Shown: positions 33,940-43,183 of the stretch, piece after piece
How positions within the stretch are numbered: position 1 is the first letter of the stretch
How the letters are laid out: each line of letters begins with the position of its first letter
Assembly: GCF_015040615.1 (NCBI RefSeq)
Contig: NZ_CP060402.1
Coordinates: 620,001 to 684,000 of the forward strand
Origin: Microbacterium sp. YJN-G
Lineage (GTDB): Bacteria > Actinomycetota > Actinomycetes > Actinomycetales > Microbacteriaceae
DNA length: 64,000 bases
Reading direction: 5' to 3'
Made by a program: the position numbers and the translations under genes
Notes under the pieces: model-generated
Seen by the model: only the letters and a program-made list of their open reading frames with translations
The model's database searches: none
Told to the model about the DNA's origin: nothing

Positions 33940-34826
33940 GATGCGAACTCCTCGAGGGTGATGCGGTTGCGCATGCGGAACGGCAGGGCGATCAGCCACA
34001 GCGCCCCGGCCAGCACGACGACCGAGAGCAGGATCACGAGGATCAGCATGACCGCCATCGCCGACCCGAGCGCCCAGTTCTGGGCGGTCTGGAATTGCGA
34101 GGCCACCAGCTGGCCGACCATGTTTCCCTTCGCGCCGCCCAGCACGGTCGCGGTGATGTAGTCACCCATCAGCGGGATGTACACCAGCAGCGCGCCGACG
34201 ACGATGCCGGGGCGGGCCAGCGGGAACGTGATCCGCGCGAAGGTGCGCCACTTGCCGGCGCCGAGGTCCTGCGAGGCTTCGCGCACCGGCAGCTCGACGC
34301 GGTCGAAGGCGACGAACAGCGGCAGGATCATCAGCGGCAGGTAGTTGTAGACCACGCCGAAGAGCACCGCGGGGCGGGTGTAGAGCACATCGAGCGGGTC
34401 GAACCCGATCGCCTGCATCGCCGTCGAGATCCAGCCCTCGGGCGAGAGCAGCACCATCCAGCCGATCGTGCGCACCAGGAAGTTCGTCCAGAACGGCACG
34501 AGCACGAGCGCCAGCAGCAGGCCGCGCCGGTGGGCGGGGGCCTTCAGCGCCATCCAGTACGCGACCGGCGCGCCGATCACGAAGCACAGCACGGTGCCCG
34601 AGACGCCGATCCACAGGGTGTTCCAGAACGTGTCGAAGAACGTCGGGGTGAGCACCTCGGCGTACCGGTCGAACGACAGCACGTCGTTGGCGTGGGTTCC
34701 GAACAGCCCCGGCTTGTAGCCGAAGCTGTACCAGAACACCACCAGCACCGGGGCGACGAAGAACGCCAGCAGCCACAGCCACGCCGGGACGGCCAGCAGG
34801 AACCCCGGCAGGCGGATCCTACGCAC
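33936..34826 (-). CDS. potB: ABC transporter permease, PotB type
   Basis: This 296-residue membrane protein has six TM segments and the EAA loop REASQDLGAGKWRTFARITFPLARPG. It starts at a GTG overlapping the end of the substrate-binding protein gene by 8 nt. It pairs with the PotC-type permease to form the channel. The long periplasmic loop between TM1 and TM2 (about 35-70) is typical of PotB. No anomalies were seen. Confidence 0.88.
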   Translation of the reverse strand: MRRIRLPGFLLAVPAWLWLLAFFVAPVLVVFWYSFGYKPGLFGTHANDVLSFDRYAEVLTPTFFDTFWNTLWIGVSGTVLCFVIGAPVAYWMALKAPAHRRGLLLALVLVPFWTNFLVRTIGWMVLLSPEGWISTAMQAIGFDPLDVLYTRPAVLFGVVYNYLPLMILPLFVAFDRVELPVREASQDLGAGKWRTFARITFPLARPGIVVGALLVYIPLMGDYITATVLGGAKGNMVGQLVASQFQTAQNWALGSAMAVMLILVILLSVVVLAGALWLIALPFRMRNRITLEEFAS

Positions 34827-36006
34827 CCGCGGCCGCCTTCGCCTTGTTGTAGATCTCGACCGTGCGGGTCTGGGCCTCGTTGACCTCGCCGTCCTTCATG
34901 GTGGCGAGCTGCTCAGGGGTGAAGAAGACGAGGTCGAGCAGTTCGAGGCCCGCTTCGCGCGCCTTCTCCTCGATGTCCTTCGCGCCGGTGTGGTAGCCGA
35001 TGTAGTCGACGTTCGCGAGCTGGTTCTCGGGGGTGAGCACGAAGTTGATGAAGGCGTGTGCGGCCTCGGGGTGCGGGGCGGATGCCGAGATGGCCCAGTT
35101 GTCCATCCACAGCTCGGTCTCGGGCGAGCCGAGCACCCACTGCCACTTGTCCGGCTCGTCGGAGTTGTTCATGCCCTGACGGGCGTCACCGTTCCAGACC
35201 TCGATCAGGGCGTGCGAGCTCTGCGGGATCGCGCCGCTGCCGGGGTACGAGTCGAAGGCGGCGATGTGCGGGGCGAGCTTGCCCACGATGAACTCCTCGC
35301 ACGCGTCGATCTCGGCCGGGTCGGTGGTGTTCCAGTCGATGCCGTTGGCCCAGTAGTACATGCCGGTGATCTCGGCCGGGTCGTCGAGCACGCTGGTGGC
35401 ACCGCTGGCCTCGTTCTGCGCGCAGTCGAGGAAGTCGTTCCAGGTCTTCAGCTCGCGGGTGATCTTGGTCTTGTCGTACACGAAGCCGGTGGTTCCCCAC
35501 GCCTTGCAGATCGAGTAGTCGTTGTTCTTGTCCCAGCTGCGGCCGAGGAAGGCGGGGTCCATGTGCTCGAGGTTGGGGATCAGGTCCTTGTTGAGCTTGA
35601 GCAGCAGGTCGTTCTCGATCATCTGCGGGATGAACGCGCCGGTGGGCACGATGATGTCGTAGCCGCCGGTGCCCTTGGCGGCGACGAGCTTGGCGATGAG
35701 CTCTTCGTTCGATCCGAACGAGTCGACGGTGAGCTTGGGACCGAGCTCCTTCGTGAACGCGGCGAGCACGTCGGGGGAGTCGTAGTCGCCCCAGGAGTAG
35801 ATCGACAGCTTGCTCTCCAGCTCGCCGCCGGTGGCCTGCGGTGCGGGCCCTCCGCCCGGGCCGCCACCGGGTGCGCAGGCGGCCAGCAGTGCGGTGCCGC
35901 CGACCACGCCCATCAGCGAGAAGAAGCGGCGGCGGGTCATCTCGTTCACGATCCGGGTCGCCGAGCTGTTGTCGGCAAGGATGCGGACGGTGCGGTGTTC
36001 GGTCAT
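34819..36006 (-). CDS. potD: spermidine/putrescine-type ABC substrate-binding lipoprotein
   Basis: This 395-residue protein has a twin-arginine signal (TRRRFFSLMGVVGGTA, about 24-39) running into a lipobox LLAAC with C44, so it should be exported folded by Tat and lipidated. The mature part begins with a Gly/Pro spacer and shows the PotD-like SIYSWGDYDSPDVLAAF and the GYDIIVPTGAFI segment near the ligand cleft. It delivers the polyamine to the PotBC channel. The start ATG at 36006 was chosen because it gives a normal signal region; 22 nt separate it from the ATPase gene. Confidence 0.9.
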   Translation of the reverse strand: MTEHRTVRILADNSSATRIVNEMTRRRFFSLMGVVGGTALLAACAPGGGPGGGPAPQATGGELESKLSIYSWGDYDSPDVLAAFTKELGPKLTVDSFGSNEELIAKLVAAKGTGGYDIIVPTGAFIPQMIENDLLLKLNKDLIPNLEHMDPAFLGRSWDKNNDYSICKAWGTTGFVYDKTKITRELKTWNDFLDCAQNEASGATSVLDDPAEITGMYYWANGIDWNTTDPAEIDACEEFIVGKLAPHIAAFDSYPGSGAIPQSSHALIEVWNGDARQGMNNSDEPDKWQWVLGSPETELWMDNWAISASAPHPEAAHAFINFVLTPENQLANVDYIGYHTGAKDIEEKAREAGLELLDLVFFTPEQLATMKDGEVNEAQTRTVEIYNKAKAAAGA

Positions 36007-36028
36007 GGCTTTTCCTCTCGCGGGTGCG

Positions 36029-37246
36029 TCAGCGCGTGCGCGTGCTGCGTGGGCTTCGGGTGTTGGTGCGCGTTGTGGTGCGGATGCTTCGGGTGGTGGG
36101 GAGCTCGACGAAGCCGCCGTGGGCGGCGGACTCGTCGACGGGGAAGACGTGCACGGACTCGGGCCGCCACGCGCACCACACGGTGGTGCCGATCGCGACG
36201 CGCGGGGCGTCCGGGGTGGGGCGGCGGGCGATGATCGACATCTCGCGGCCGAACTGGACGAGGTACTGCATGGTCTCGCCGAGGTGGGAGATGCCGATGA
36301 TGCGGCCCTCGGCGACATTGACGTCCGAGGACGGACGCTCGGTCAGGATGTCGACGAACTCGGGGCGTACGGCCGCGCGCGCCGGCATCCCGGGGGCGAT
36401 GTCATCGATGCGCTGTGCGGGGCGCAGCACGGTGTGCGCGGATTCGACGGCCGAGCCGTCGGCCGAGACCGTGCCGTCGAAGAAGTTCTGCTGCCCGACG
36501 AAGGCGGCGACATACGCGGATGCCGGGGCGCTGTAGATGGTGTCGGAGTCGGCGAGCTGCTCGATGCGGCCGGCGCGCATGACCGCGATGCGGTCGCTCA
36601 TCGAGAGCGCCTCGCCCTGGTCGTGGGTGACGAACACGAACGTGATGCCCAGCTGCGCCTGGATGAGCTTGAGCTCGAGCTGCATCTCCTCACGCAGCTG
36701 CCGGTCGAGGGCGCCGAGCGGCTCGTCGAGCAGCAGCACCGCCGGCCGGTTGACGAGCGCCCGGGCGAGTGCGATGCGCTGCTGCTGTCCGCCGGAGAGC
36801 TGGGTGGGACGGCGATCGGCGAACGAGCGCATCTGCACCATGCTCAGCGATTCGGCCACGCGCTCGCGCACCTCGGCCTTGGGCACCCGGCGCTGCTGCA
36901 GCCCGTAGGCGACGTTCTCTGCGACCGTCATGTGCGGGAAGAGCGCGTAGGCCTGGAAGACGGTGTTGACGTTGCGCTTGTACGGCGGCTGCCCCAGGAC
37001 GGAGCGTCCGGAGATGCGGATGTCGCCCGCGTCGGGATGCTCGAATCCGGCGATCATGCGCAGCGTGGTGGTCTTGCCGCAGCCCGACGGGCCCAGCAGC
37101 GAGAGGAACTCGCCGGCGTGGATGTCGAGTGAGAGATCGTCCACCGCGACCTGCCCGCCGTACCGCTTCGTGATGTGCTCGATGCGGATCGCACCCGTGG
37201 CGGCATCCTCGTGCGTCTGCTCGGGAATCAGGCTGGTGGTGGACAC
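36029..37246 (-). CDS. potA: ABC transporter ATP-binding protein, PotA type
   Basis: The 405-residue ATPase has Walker A GPSGCGKTT at residues 52-60, Q-loop region NTVFQAYALFPHMTV, signature LSGGQQQR, Walker B AVLLLDEPLGALD, switch His in VFVTHDQGEAL, and a C-terminal TOBE domain (about 285-375). The GTG at 37246 is 5 nt after GGAGG; an in-frame ATG at 37258 overlaps that site and is the alternative. The last 25 residues are Arg/Thr-rich and unlike the family. It energises the importer encoded by the next three genes. Confidence 0.9.
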   Translation of the reverse strand: MSTTSLIPEQTHEDAATGAIRIEHITKRYGGQVAVDDLSLDIHAGEFLSLLGPSGCGKTTTLRMIAGFEHPDAGDIRISGRSVLGQPPYKRNVNTVFQAYALFPHMTVAENVAYGLQQRRVPKAEVRERVAESLSMVQMRSFADRRPTQLSGGQQQRIALARALVNRPAVLLLDEPLGALDRQLREEMQLELKLIQAQLGITFVFVTHDQGEALSMSDRIAVMRAGRIEQLADSDTIYSAPASAYVAAFVGQQNFFDGTVSADGSAVESAHTVLRPAQRIDDIAPGMPARAAVRPEFVDILTERPSSDVNVAEGRIIGISHLGETMQYLVQFGREMSIIARRPTPDAPRVAIGTTVWCAWRPESVHVFPVDESAAHGGFVELPTTRSIRTTTRTNTRSPRSTRTR

Positions 37247-37386
37247 CTGTACCTCCATCTGGGCTGCTTCGCCCTTCGCGGGCCGGGGTCGCCCTCGCGG
37301 GCTGCTCCGCCCTTCTGCGGGCACCGGTGCCCTGTCCCAGATTCAATCCTGGCGGGTGTCACCGGCGCAATGCGGCGGCGGGGAAC

Positions 37387-37432
37387 CAGACGGATTCGTC
37401 TGCGGTGTGCACCGGTCAGACAGATTGTCCGA
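37387..37432. promoter_or_regulatory. twin operator-like palindromes upstream of the pot operon
   Basis: Site 1, CAGACGGATTCGTCTG (37387-37402), has perfect 6-nt arms around GATT. Site 2, CAGACAGATTGTCCGA (37417-37432), repeats the same pattern with one arm mismatch. Their starts are 30 bp apart, about three helical turns, 140 nt upstream of potA. They look like cooperative repressor or activator sites; no regulator is adjacent. Confidence 0.6.
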
Positions 37433-37464
37433 TGGGGTGTGTGGTGCCCGGCCGCGGCGGCGGA

Positions 37465-38208
37465 TCAGACGCCGGTGGCCGCCGCCTTCGTCGTCGGCGG
37501 GTGCGCACCGGCATCCTGCGGGTGGAAGTGGGCGCCGCCGATCATGAAGATGCCGCGCTGCGGCATCCAGAAGTCCCCGAGCCGTGTCTGCTCGCGCAAC
37601 GGGCGCGGGGCGCCCAGGTCCTCTCCGCCCAGGCTGGCGGAAGAGCTCGCGACCACCCACATGCGCAGCACCTTGGCCAGGTAGCGCTGCCGGTTCGGCG
37701 TGCTGCCGACCATCCCGATGCGGCCGGCGCGCAGCGCCGGACCTGCGACGCCGCCGAGCATCGAGAGGAATGCGCCGCTGCGCCAGAAGGCGTCGGGCAG
37801 GATGCCGGCCATGCCGGACATCACGCGGCTGACCGGAGTCGCGGTGAGGGCGACGTCCCATCGCAGGTCGACATCGTCCCCGATGGTCACGGTGAAGGAG
37901 TGGTCGCCCGTCCAGTCGATCGCGATGTCATGGACCGCAGCCGATTCGATCGCACTGCCGAAATACCGCGGACACGACACCTCCGGCGGCACGGTGGTGT
38001 GGAAGTGCCAGGCGCCGTCGGGATCACGCAGCCACACCGAGGTGTAGCCGGGGCCGATCGAGGTGACCGGGAACCGGCGCAATCCGAGCACGTGGCCGAA
38101 GGCGAACGGCACGCTCATCACGCCGTAGCCGGAGAACCGCTCGGTTGCGCCGGGGACGAGGCGGTCGCGGCGTTCGGCTGCGGCGGCGAGTTCGCGCGGA
38201 GTGGACAT
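37465..38208 (-). CDS. hypothetical protein (247 residues, beta-rich)
   Basis: I do not recognise the family. The protein has no signal peptide or membrane helices and many alternating beta-strand-like segments, among them GYGVMSVPFAFGHVLGLRRF, TSVWLRDPDGAWHFHTTV and DWTGDHSFTVTIGDDVDLRW. A WMPQRGIFMIGGAHFHP segment lies at the C-terminus. The layout is compatible with a lipocalin- or AttH-like barrel. It is transcribed in the same direction as the pot operon and the acyltransferase but is separated from potA by the twin operator region. Confidence 0.7.
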   Translation of the reverse strand: MSTPRELAAAAERRDRLVPGATERFSGYGVMSVPFAFGHVLGLRRFPVTSIGPGYTSVWLRDPDGAWHFHTTVPPEVSCPRYFGSAIESAAVHDIAIDWTGDHSFTVTIGDDVDLRWDVALTATPVSRVMSGMAGILPDAFWRSGAFLSMLGGVAGPALRAGRIGMVGSTPNRQRYLAKVLRMWVVASSSASLGGEDLGAPRPLREQTRLGDFWMPQRGIFMIGGAHFHPQDAGAHPPTTKAAATGV

Positions 38209-38286
38209 GGGGTGCCTCCGGCGCTGACGATACTCCCGTCACGGCCCGCGCGTCAGTGCGATCTGCGGCGGATGCGGAAGCGCCGA

Positions 38287-40146
38287 TCAGCCCGGCGGGA
38301 ACGGCGTCCAGCGCAGGGCGGCGGGGCGGGCGCTGCGCTCGGCCTCGGCATCCCGGATGCCCTTCTCGACGACCTCCGCGAAGATGCGCCCACCCGACGA
38401 GCCGGGGTGGATCTTGTCTCCGGCGAGCAGGTCGGTCTTCGCCGAGATCGCACCCGACCAGTCGGCCACCACCACCCCGGTGCGCCCGCTCGCGAACGAC
38501 TCCAGCTCTTCGTTCACGCCGGGTATCCAGTCGCGCGGGGCGTAGGCGTTGACGAGCACCAGGTCGCGGTCGCGCCCCACGGTCGAGGCGATCTTCCGCA
38601 GCACGTCGCGGTCGACGGGTCCGTTGGTGCCCAGCGCCACGACGACGTGCTCGCGGAGCTTCCCCGACGAGGCGAGGGAGGTGATGATCTCGGGCCCCGC
38701 CCAGATCGAGCGCGACACGGCGGCATCCACCTCGGCACCGGGGAACCGCTCGTACAGAGCCGGCGCGGATGCCAGCATCACCGAGTCGCCGACGGCGGTG
38801 ACCTCCTCGCCCGAGATCGGCGCATCTGCGTCCGCCGTCGGGGTGGGGGAAGGGGCAGGCCGCGCCGCGGCATCCTTCATCGCCTGCTGACCCTGCCGGA
38901 TCGCCTGCTCCGTCGTCGTCATCGCCGGGGCGCTCGCGACCGCCGCGGTCGTGCCGCCCAGCGCGAGCGCGGCGACCACGAGCCCGCCCGCCATCGCGAA
39001 GCGGCTCACCGGGCCGTGCGCCAGCCGCACGCGCACGGCGCGCAGCGTGCGCCGGAAACCCAGCCGTCGCAGCGGCATCTCGACGAGCGTGTACGACACG
39101 GCCGCGGCGAGCACCGAGATCACCAGCGCGGTGGCGCCGGCCAGCACCGGCACCTCGACCGCGCCGACGCCCTGACCGGTCGCGGCGACGACGAGCACGA
39201 GCACCGGCCAGTGCCACAGGTAGATCCCGTACGAGCGATCGCCGGCCCAGCGCAGCGGCGCGACGTCGATCGCCCGGCCGAACCACGAGCCGGGCAGGAT
39301 CCCGGCGAGAATCGCCAGCAGCGTCCCGCCGCAGGCGAGCAGCAGGGTGCCCGGGAACGCGGATGCCGCCGGCGCATCCGGCTGCACCGCAGCGATCACG
39401 ATCAGGGCGATTCCCAGCATCCCGGTCACGATTCCGGCGATGCGCGCCGGCGTGCGCCGCATCCATTCCCGCTCGGGCATATTCCGCACGGCGAACGCGA
39501 GGGCGATGCCCAGCAGCAGCCCGAAAGCGTGCGAGTCGGTGCCGAAATACGCCCGCGTCGTCGCCCCCGAGGCGGCGAGCGTCCACATCCACCAGGCGGA
39601 TGCCGCGGCCGCGACCAGCGCGACGGCGACCAGCGCCCAGCGCACCCGGAAGACGACCAGCAGGATCGGCAGCAGCAGGGGCCAGAGCAGGTAGAACTGC
39701 TCCTCGACGGCCAGCGACCAGACGTTGCGGAACAGCTCGGGCTCGGATGCCGTGAAGTAGTCCGCGCCGCCGGCGAGGGCGACCCAGTTGTAGCTGAACG
39801 TCGCCGCGCCGAGCAGCTGTCGACCGATGCCGACCAGCACGTCGCCGCCGATCAGCCACGCTGCTGACGCGCAGACGGTGAGCATCACGGCCAGTGCCGG
39901 CAGCAGGCGCCGGGCACGGCGGCGCCAGAAATCCACCAGCCGGTGGCGCGCGCTGTGGCGGGTCGGGCGCAGCATCAGCGCGGTGATGAGGAACCCGCTG
40001 ACCACGAAGAACACGTCGACGCCGACGAAGCCGCTCGGCAGTGGCAGGGCGGGGAAGAGGTGGTAGACGAGCACCAGCCCGACCGCGATCGCCCGGAGCC
40101 CGTCGAGTCCCGCGTACCGCGGCAGATGAGGGGAAAACGGAGACAT
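38287..40146 (-). CDS. OafA/YrhL-type acyltransferase with C-terminal SGNH domain
   Basis: This 619-residue protein has an N-terminal Acyl_transf_3 domain of about ten TM segments (residues 9-380), with the active-site His in YAGLDGLRAIAVGLVLVYHL (H29) and the GFVGVDVFFVVSGFLIT motif. After a Thr/Pro linker follows an SGNH-like domain (about 440-610; VTAVGDSVMLAS, ALGTNG, and a DKIHPGSSG catalytic His region). This architecture is typical of peptidoglycan or surface polysaccharide O-acetyltransferases. No clear ribosome site precedes the ATG. It is divergent from truA. Confidence 0.88.
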   Translation of the reverse strand: MSPFSPHLPRYAGLDGLRAIAVGLVLVYHLFPALPLPSGFVGVDVFFVVSGFLITALMLRPTRHSARHRLVDFWRRRARRLLPALAVMLTVCASAAWLIGGDVLVGIGRQLLGAATFSYNWVALAGGADYFTASEPELFRNVWSLAVEEQFYLLWPLLLPILLVVFRVRWALVAVALVAAAASAWWMWTLAASGATTRAYFGTDSHAFGLLLGIALAFAVRNMPEREWMRRTPARIAGIVTGMLGIALIVIAAVQPDAPAASAFPGTLLLACGGTLLAILAGILPGSWFGRAIDVAPLRWAGDRSYGIYLWHWPVLVLVVAATGQGVGAVEVPVLAGATALVISVLAAAVSYTLVEMPLRRLGFRRTLRAVRVRLAHGPVSRFAMAGGLVVAALALGGTTAAVASAPAMTTTEQAIRQGQQAMKDAAARPAPSPTPTADADAPISGEEVTAVGDSVMLASAPALYERFPGAEVDAAVSRSIWAGPEIITSLASSGKLREHVVVALGTNGPVDRDVLRKIASTVGRDRDLVLVNAYAPRDWIPGVNEELESFASGRTGVVVADWSGAISAKTDLLAGDKIHPGSSGGRIFAEVVEKGIRDAEAERSARPAALRWTPFPPG

Positions 40147-40304
40147 CAAGACAGAGCGGGGGCTTCTCAGAAGGGGATCGGGCTATCCAGTCTAGGCGCG
40201 GTCGATGTCGGTTCCCGGGGTGTCTGAGGACACTCGCAGGTGCGGTCGTGGCTCGGCCGCGACAGGGCGGGGGAGCCGCCCGGCCGCCCCGTAGGCTGGG
40301 ATCC

Positions 40305-41171
40305 GTGCGGATTCGCTTGGACATCGCCTACGACGGCACTCACTTCCGCGGCTGGGCGACGCAGCCCGGGCTGCGCACGGTGCAGGGTACGCTCGAGGCC
40401 GCCCTGGCGCGGATCGTCGGATCCGAGGCGCGGCTGGTCGTCGCGGGACGGACGGATGCCGGGGTGCACGCCGCCGATCAGGTGGCGCACGTCGATCTCG
40501 ACGAGGAGCAGTGGGCGCGCGTGCAGACCCGCCACGGGCACGCGGCATCCGATCCCGCCGGTTCTCTGGCCCGCCGCATCCGGGGGGTTCTCGGGAGCTA
40601 TCCCGATGTGACCGTCACCCGTACGAGCCTCGCGCCCGAGGGGTTCGACGCGCGGTTCTCGGCGGTGTGGCGCCGGTACCGCTACCGGCTCGCCGACGAC
40701 ACGGTCGGCTATGACCCGATGCGCCGCAACGACACGACGACCATCCGCGCCCGGCTCGACGTCGAGCAGATGGATGCCGCCGCAAGGACCCTCATCGGAC
40801 TGCACGACTTCGCCGCATACTGCAAGCCGCGCGACGAGGCGACGACCATCCGCACGCTGCTCGACTACCGGTGGGAGCGGGATGCCGAGGGCGTGCTCGT
40901 CGCCGAGGTCAAGGCCGACGCCTTCTGCCACAGCATGGTGCGCGCGCTGGTCGGCGCGTGCGCGGCGGTGGGGGAGGGCAAGCTCGAGGTCGACGACGTC
41001 GCGAGGCTGCGCGATGAGCTCACCCGCACGAGTGCGTTCAAGGTGCTTCCCGCCCGCGGCCTGACCCTTGCGGAGGTCGGCTACCCCGCCGATGACCTGC
41101 TCGCCGCCCGTGCCGAGCAGACCCGCGCCCGGCGGGATCACGAGGTTGGACGCTTCTCCGATGAGGGGTGA
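40305..41171 (+). CDS. truA: tRNA pseudouridine(38-40) synthase
   Basis: The 288-residue enzyme has RLDIAYDGTHFRGWATQ at its start, the catalytic Asp in GRTDAGVHA (D51) and the C-terminal FCHSMVRALVGACAAVGEG motif, all diagnostic of TruA. The GTG start follows a TAGGCT box (40292-40297) by 7 nt, so the mRNA is probably leaderless; the frame stays open upstream but without family sequence. A C-terminal extension of about 15 charged residues is present. In related genomes truA is close to rplM-rpsI; here two extra genes and palindromes intervene. Confidence 0.95.
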   Translation: MRIRLDIAYDGTHFRGWATQPGLRTVQGTLEAALARIVGSEARLVVAGRTDAGVHAADQVAHVDLDEEQWARVQTRHGHAASDPAGSLARRIRGVLGSYPDVTVTRTSLAPEGFDARFSAVWRRYRYRLADDTVGYDPMRRNDTTTIRARLDVEQMDAAARTLIGLHDFAAYCKPRDEATTIRTLLDYRWERDAEGVLVAEVKADAFCHSMVRALVGACAAVGEGKLEVDDVARLRDELTRTSAFKVLPARGLTLAEVGYPADDLLAARAEQTRARRDHEVGRFSDEG

Positions 41172-41214
41172 GCCGGGGGCTGACACTCGCCGGCGGCGCG
41201 GGTAGCGTTGCCGT

Positions 41215-41883
41215 ATGAGGGTCATCTCGTACAACCTGCGCAAGCATCGAGCGGCCACCGAGCTGGTCGCGCTGGTCGGCGAACACGATCCCGACATCCT
41301 CTGCCTGCAGGAGTGCGACACCACCGACCTGCCGGATGCCATCGACGGCCTCTCGCTGGTGCAGGCCACCAGCGGCAACCGGCTGGGCCTGGCGATGTAC
41401 CTGCGGTCGAACACGTTCCGCGTCGAGCAGGTGCGCACGATCGGGCTGAAGAAGTCGCTGCACGACCGGGTGCTCAAGCCCGCGCACGAGCGCGTGCTGG
41501 GCGCGCGGCTGTTCGACATCGACAGGAGCAGGGGGCTGATCGTGGCGTCGTTCCATGCCGCCCCGCTGACGGCGCTGAACTCGCTGCGCCGCAATCAGAT
41601 CCGCGCCGGGCTCGATGCGCTGCAGGCGCTGGGGCCGGAGCTGCCTGTGCTGATGGTCGGCGACTACAACTACCCGGTGTTCAAGGAGAGTCTCGGGCAG
41701 ACGGTGCGCGAGCACGGCTACCGCCTGACCCTCAGTGACGACCACACCTACACGCGGTACCGGGTGTTCCGCGGGCACTACGACTTCGCCACCTCGTCGG
41801 GCTTCCACATCTCCAACATCACGACGCTGCCCCAGGGCACCAGCGACCACCGCCCGATCCTCGTCACCGCCGAGGCCGCCTAG
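41215..41883 (+). CDS. endonuclease/exonuclease/phosphatase family protein
   Basis: The 222-residue protein has the EEP core: N in ISYNLRKH, metal-binding E in CLQECD, H in ASFHAAP, GDYNYP and the terminal SDHRPI. It is small, without signal peptide or extra domain. The family includes phosphodiesterases acting on DNA, sphingolipids or inositol phosphates, so the substrate is unknown. TAGCGT (41203-41208) lies 6 nt before the ATG, suggesting a leaderless mRNA. Confidence 0.88.
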   Translation: MRVISYNLRKHRAATELVALVGEHDPDILCLQECDTTDLPDAIDGLSLVQATSGNRLGLAMYLRSNTFRVEQVRTIGLKKSLHDRVLKPAHERVLGARLFDIDRSRGLIVASFHAAPLTALNSLRRNQIRAGLDALQALGPELPVLMVGDYNYPVFKESLGQTVREHGYRLTLSDDHTYTRYRVFRGHYDFATSSGFHISNITTLPQGTSDHRPILVTAEAA

Positions 41884-41927
41884 CCCCGCTGTCCTCGGTG
41901 TCGTCCCTGCCAGCGCTCGTCGTTCGC

Positions 41928-42081
41928 TCGCGGGTCCCAAATTGCGGCCTCAAGCGCCTCGACGCGGCCATTCGGGCCACGCGAACGTGTCGCGCGGCGA
42001 GCCCTGGGTCGACCTCTCCTCGTTCGTGGGTCCCATATGGCGGCCTCACGTGCCTCGACGCAGCCATTCGGGCCCCGCGAA
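41928..42081. repeat. two diverged copies of the TCGCGGGTCCC palindrome
   Basis: Copy 1 (41928-41985) and copy 2 (42023-42081) share the order: outer arm TCGCGGGTCCC or TTCGTGGGTCCC, inner GCGGCCTCA, CCTCGACGCxGCCATTCGGGCC, outer arm CGCGAA. They are tandem copies of the element at 16830 and 43184, more decayed. They lie between the convergent EEP and DUF559 genes. Confidence 0.8.
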
Positions 42082-42089
42082 CCGAACCC

Positions 42090-43070
42090 CTAGGCGCGAC
42101 GAGCGAGGGTGGCGCGCACGATGGCCGTCGCGTCACGCGTCACGCGGATGTTCACAGAGGTGAGGCGCACGACCTCCCAGCCCGCGGCGGCGTAGTCGCG
42201 ATACTTCTGGATGTCGCGATTCCATTGCTTCTTCGACGTCCGGTGATGGTCGCCCTCGATCTCGACCGCGACCTTCAACGCGGGGTACGCGATCTCGGAG
42301 ATCCCCAGCAGCCGGCCGCGCGCATCCCTCACTTCGTAGTCCAGGACAGGCGTGGGAAGCCCGGCATCCTCTGCATCCAGCCGGTAATCGGTCTCGAGCG
42401 GCGACGAGCTTCCCACCCGGATCCGCTCGACGGCCACACGCAGCTTCGCCACGCCGATCTGCCGCCCGGCCTCGATGGCCGCACGCAGTTGCTCGACGGT
42501 GGCATCCGCGAGTTCGGGATGCGGATTTCCGTACGGGTCGCGGGGAATCTGCACGATCGCGTCTCCGACGGCGATCAACGCCCTGACGCTCAGGTGGCGG
42601 GCGAGCATCGTCCAGGTGGTCGCGGGTGATGTGATCGCGATGCCGTCCAGCGATTCCAGCTCCGCCAGATGGGCCTCGATCCGCCGACCTCTGACGCCCG
42701 CTCCCTTCGGGGCGCGACGTGGAGAGAACACACCGACGTCGAGTTCGTCGGGAGCAGCCACGGGGTAGCCGCGGATGACGGCTGCACTTCGCGCGCAGAT
42801 GAACGCACCGGGCGCCATGACCGTCAGGAACGACTCCGCCAGCGAACGCATCCGGCGCGACGCTTCACGGGTCCGCGCCAGGGGACCGCTGTCGAGGGCG
42901 ATCGCGTCGTCCTCGGCTCGGATGTCGGACGCTGTGCGCCGCGCCCCATGGAACGGAACCGTGAGATCGAGTGCCCTGAGCCGAGATCGGCTGACCCCCG
43001 CTTCACGTGCGTCGGCGGTGCTGAAATGTGCGCCGAGCCCGTGCGGCAGTGGCGTTGGCGAGATGGGCAT
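42090..43070 (-). CDS. AbiEi-like/DUF559 domain protein (Vsr-fold nuclease-like)
   Basis: This 326-residue protein has an N-terminal region of the AbiEi/type IV antitoxin kind (about 1-170: a DNA-binding-like head with SRSRLRALDLTVPF, then ARSAAVIRGYPV) and a C-terminal DUF559 domain (about 235-325) with the nuclease-fold pattern VAVEIEGDHH, NRDIQKYRDYAAAGW and EVVRLT, typical of the very-short-patch-repair/PD-(D/E)XK fold. The start at 43070 gives a normal domain; an open extension upstream is inside the palindromes. It interrupts the truA-rplM neighbourhood and is bracketed by two copies of a palindrome on each side. Confidence 0.8.
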   Translation of the reverse strand: MPISPTPLPHGLGAHFSTADAREAGVSRSRLRALDLTVPFHGARRTASDIRAEDDAIALDSGPLARTREASRRMRSLAESFLTVMAPGAFICARSAAVIRGYPVAAPDELDVGVFSPRRAPKGAGVRGRRIEAHLAELESLDGIAITSPATTWTMLARHLSVRALIAVGDAIVQIPRDPYGNPHPELADATVEQLRAAIEAGRQIGVAKLRVAVERIRVGSSSPLETDYRLDAEDAGLPTPVLDYEVRDARGRLLGISEIAYPALKVAVEIEGDHHRTSKKQWNRDIQKYRDYAAAGWEVVRLTSVNIRVTRDATAIVRATLARRA

Positions 43071-43183
43071 GGCACCACCATGCGCGTCGCACGAGGCGGC
43101 CGATGCCCAGATCCCCGGCAACTGTGCACAACTCCATGCGGGCCGAAAATGTGCAGGAGGAATGTGCACGCGTCTTGCCCGCG

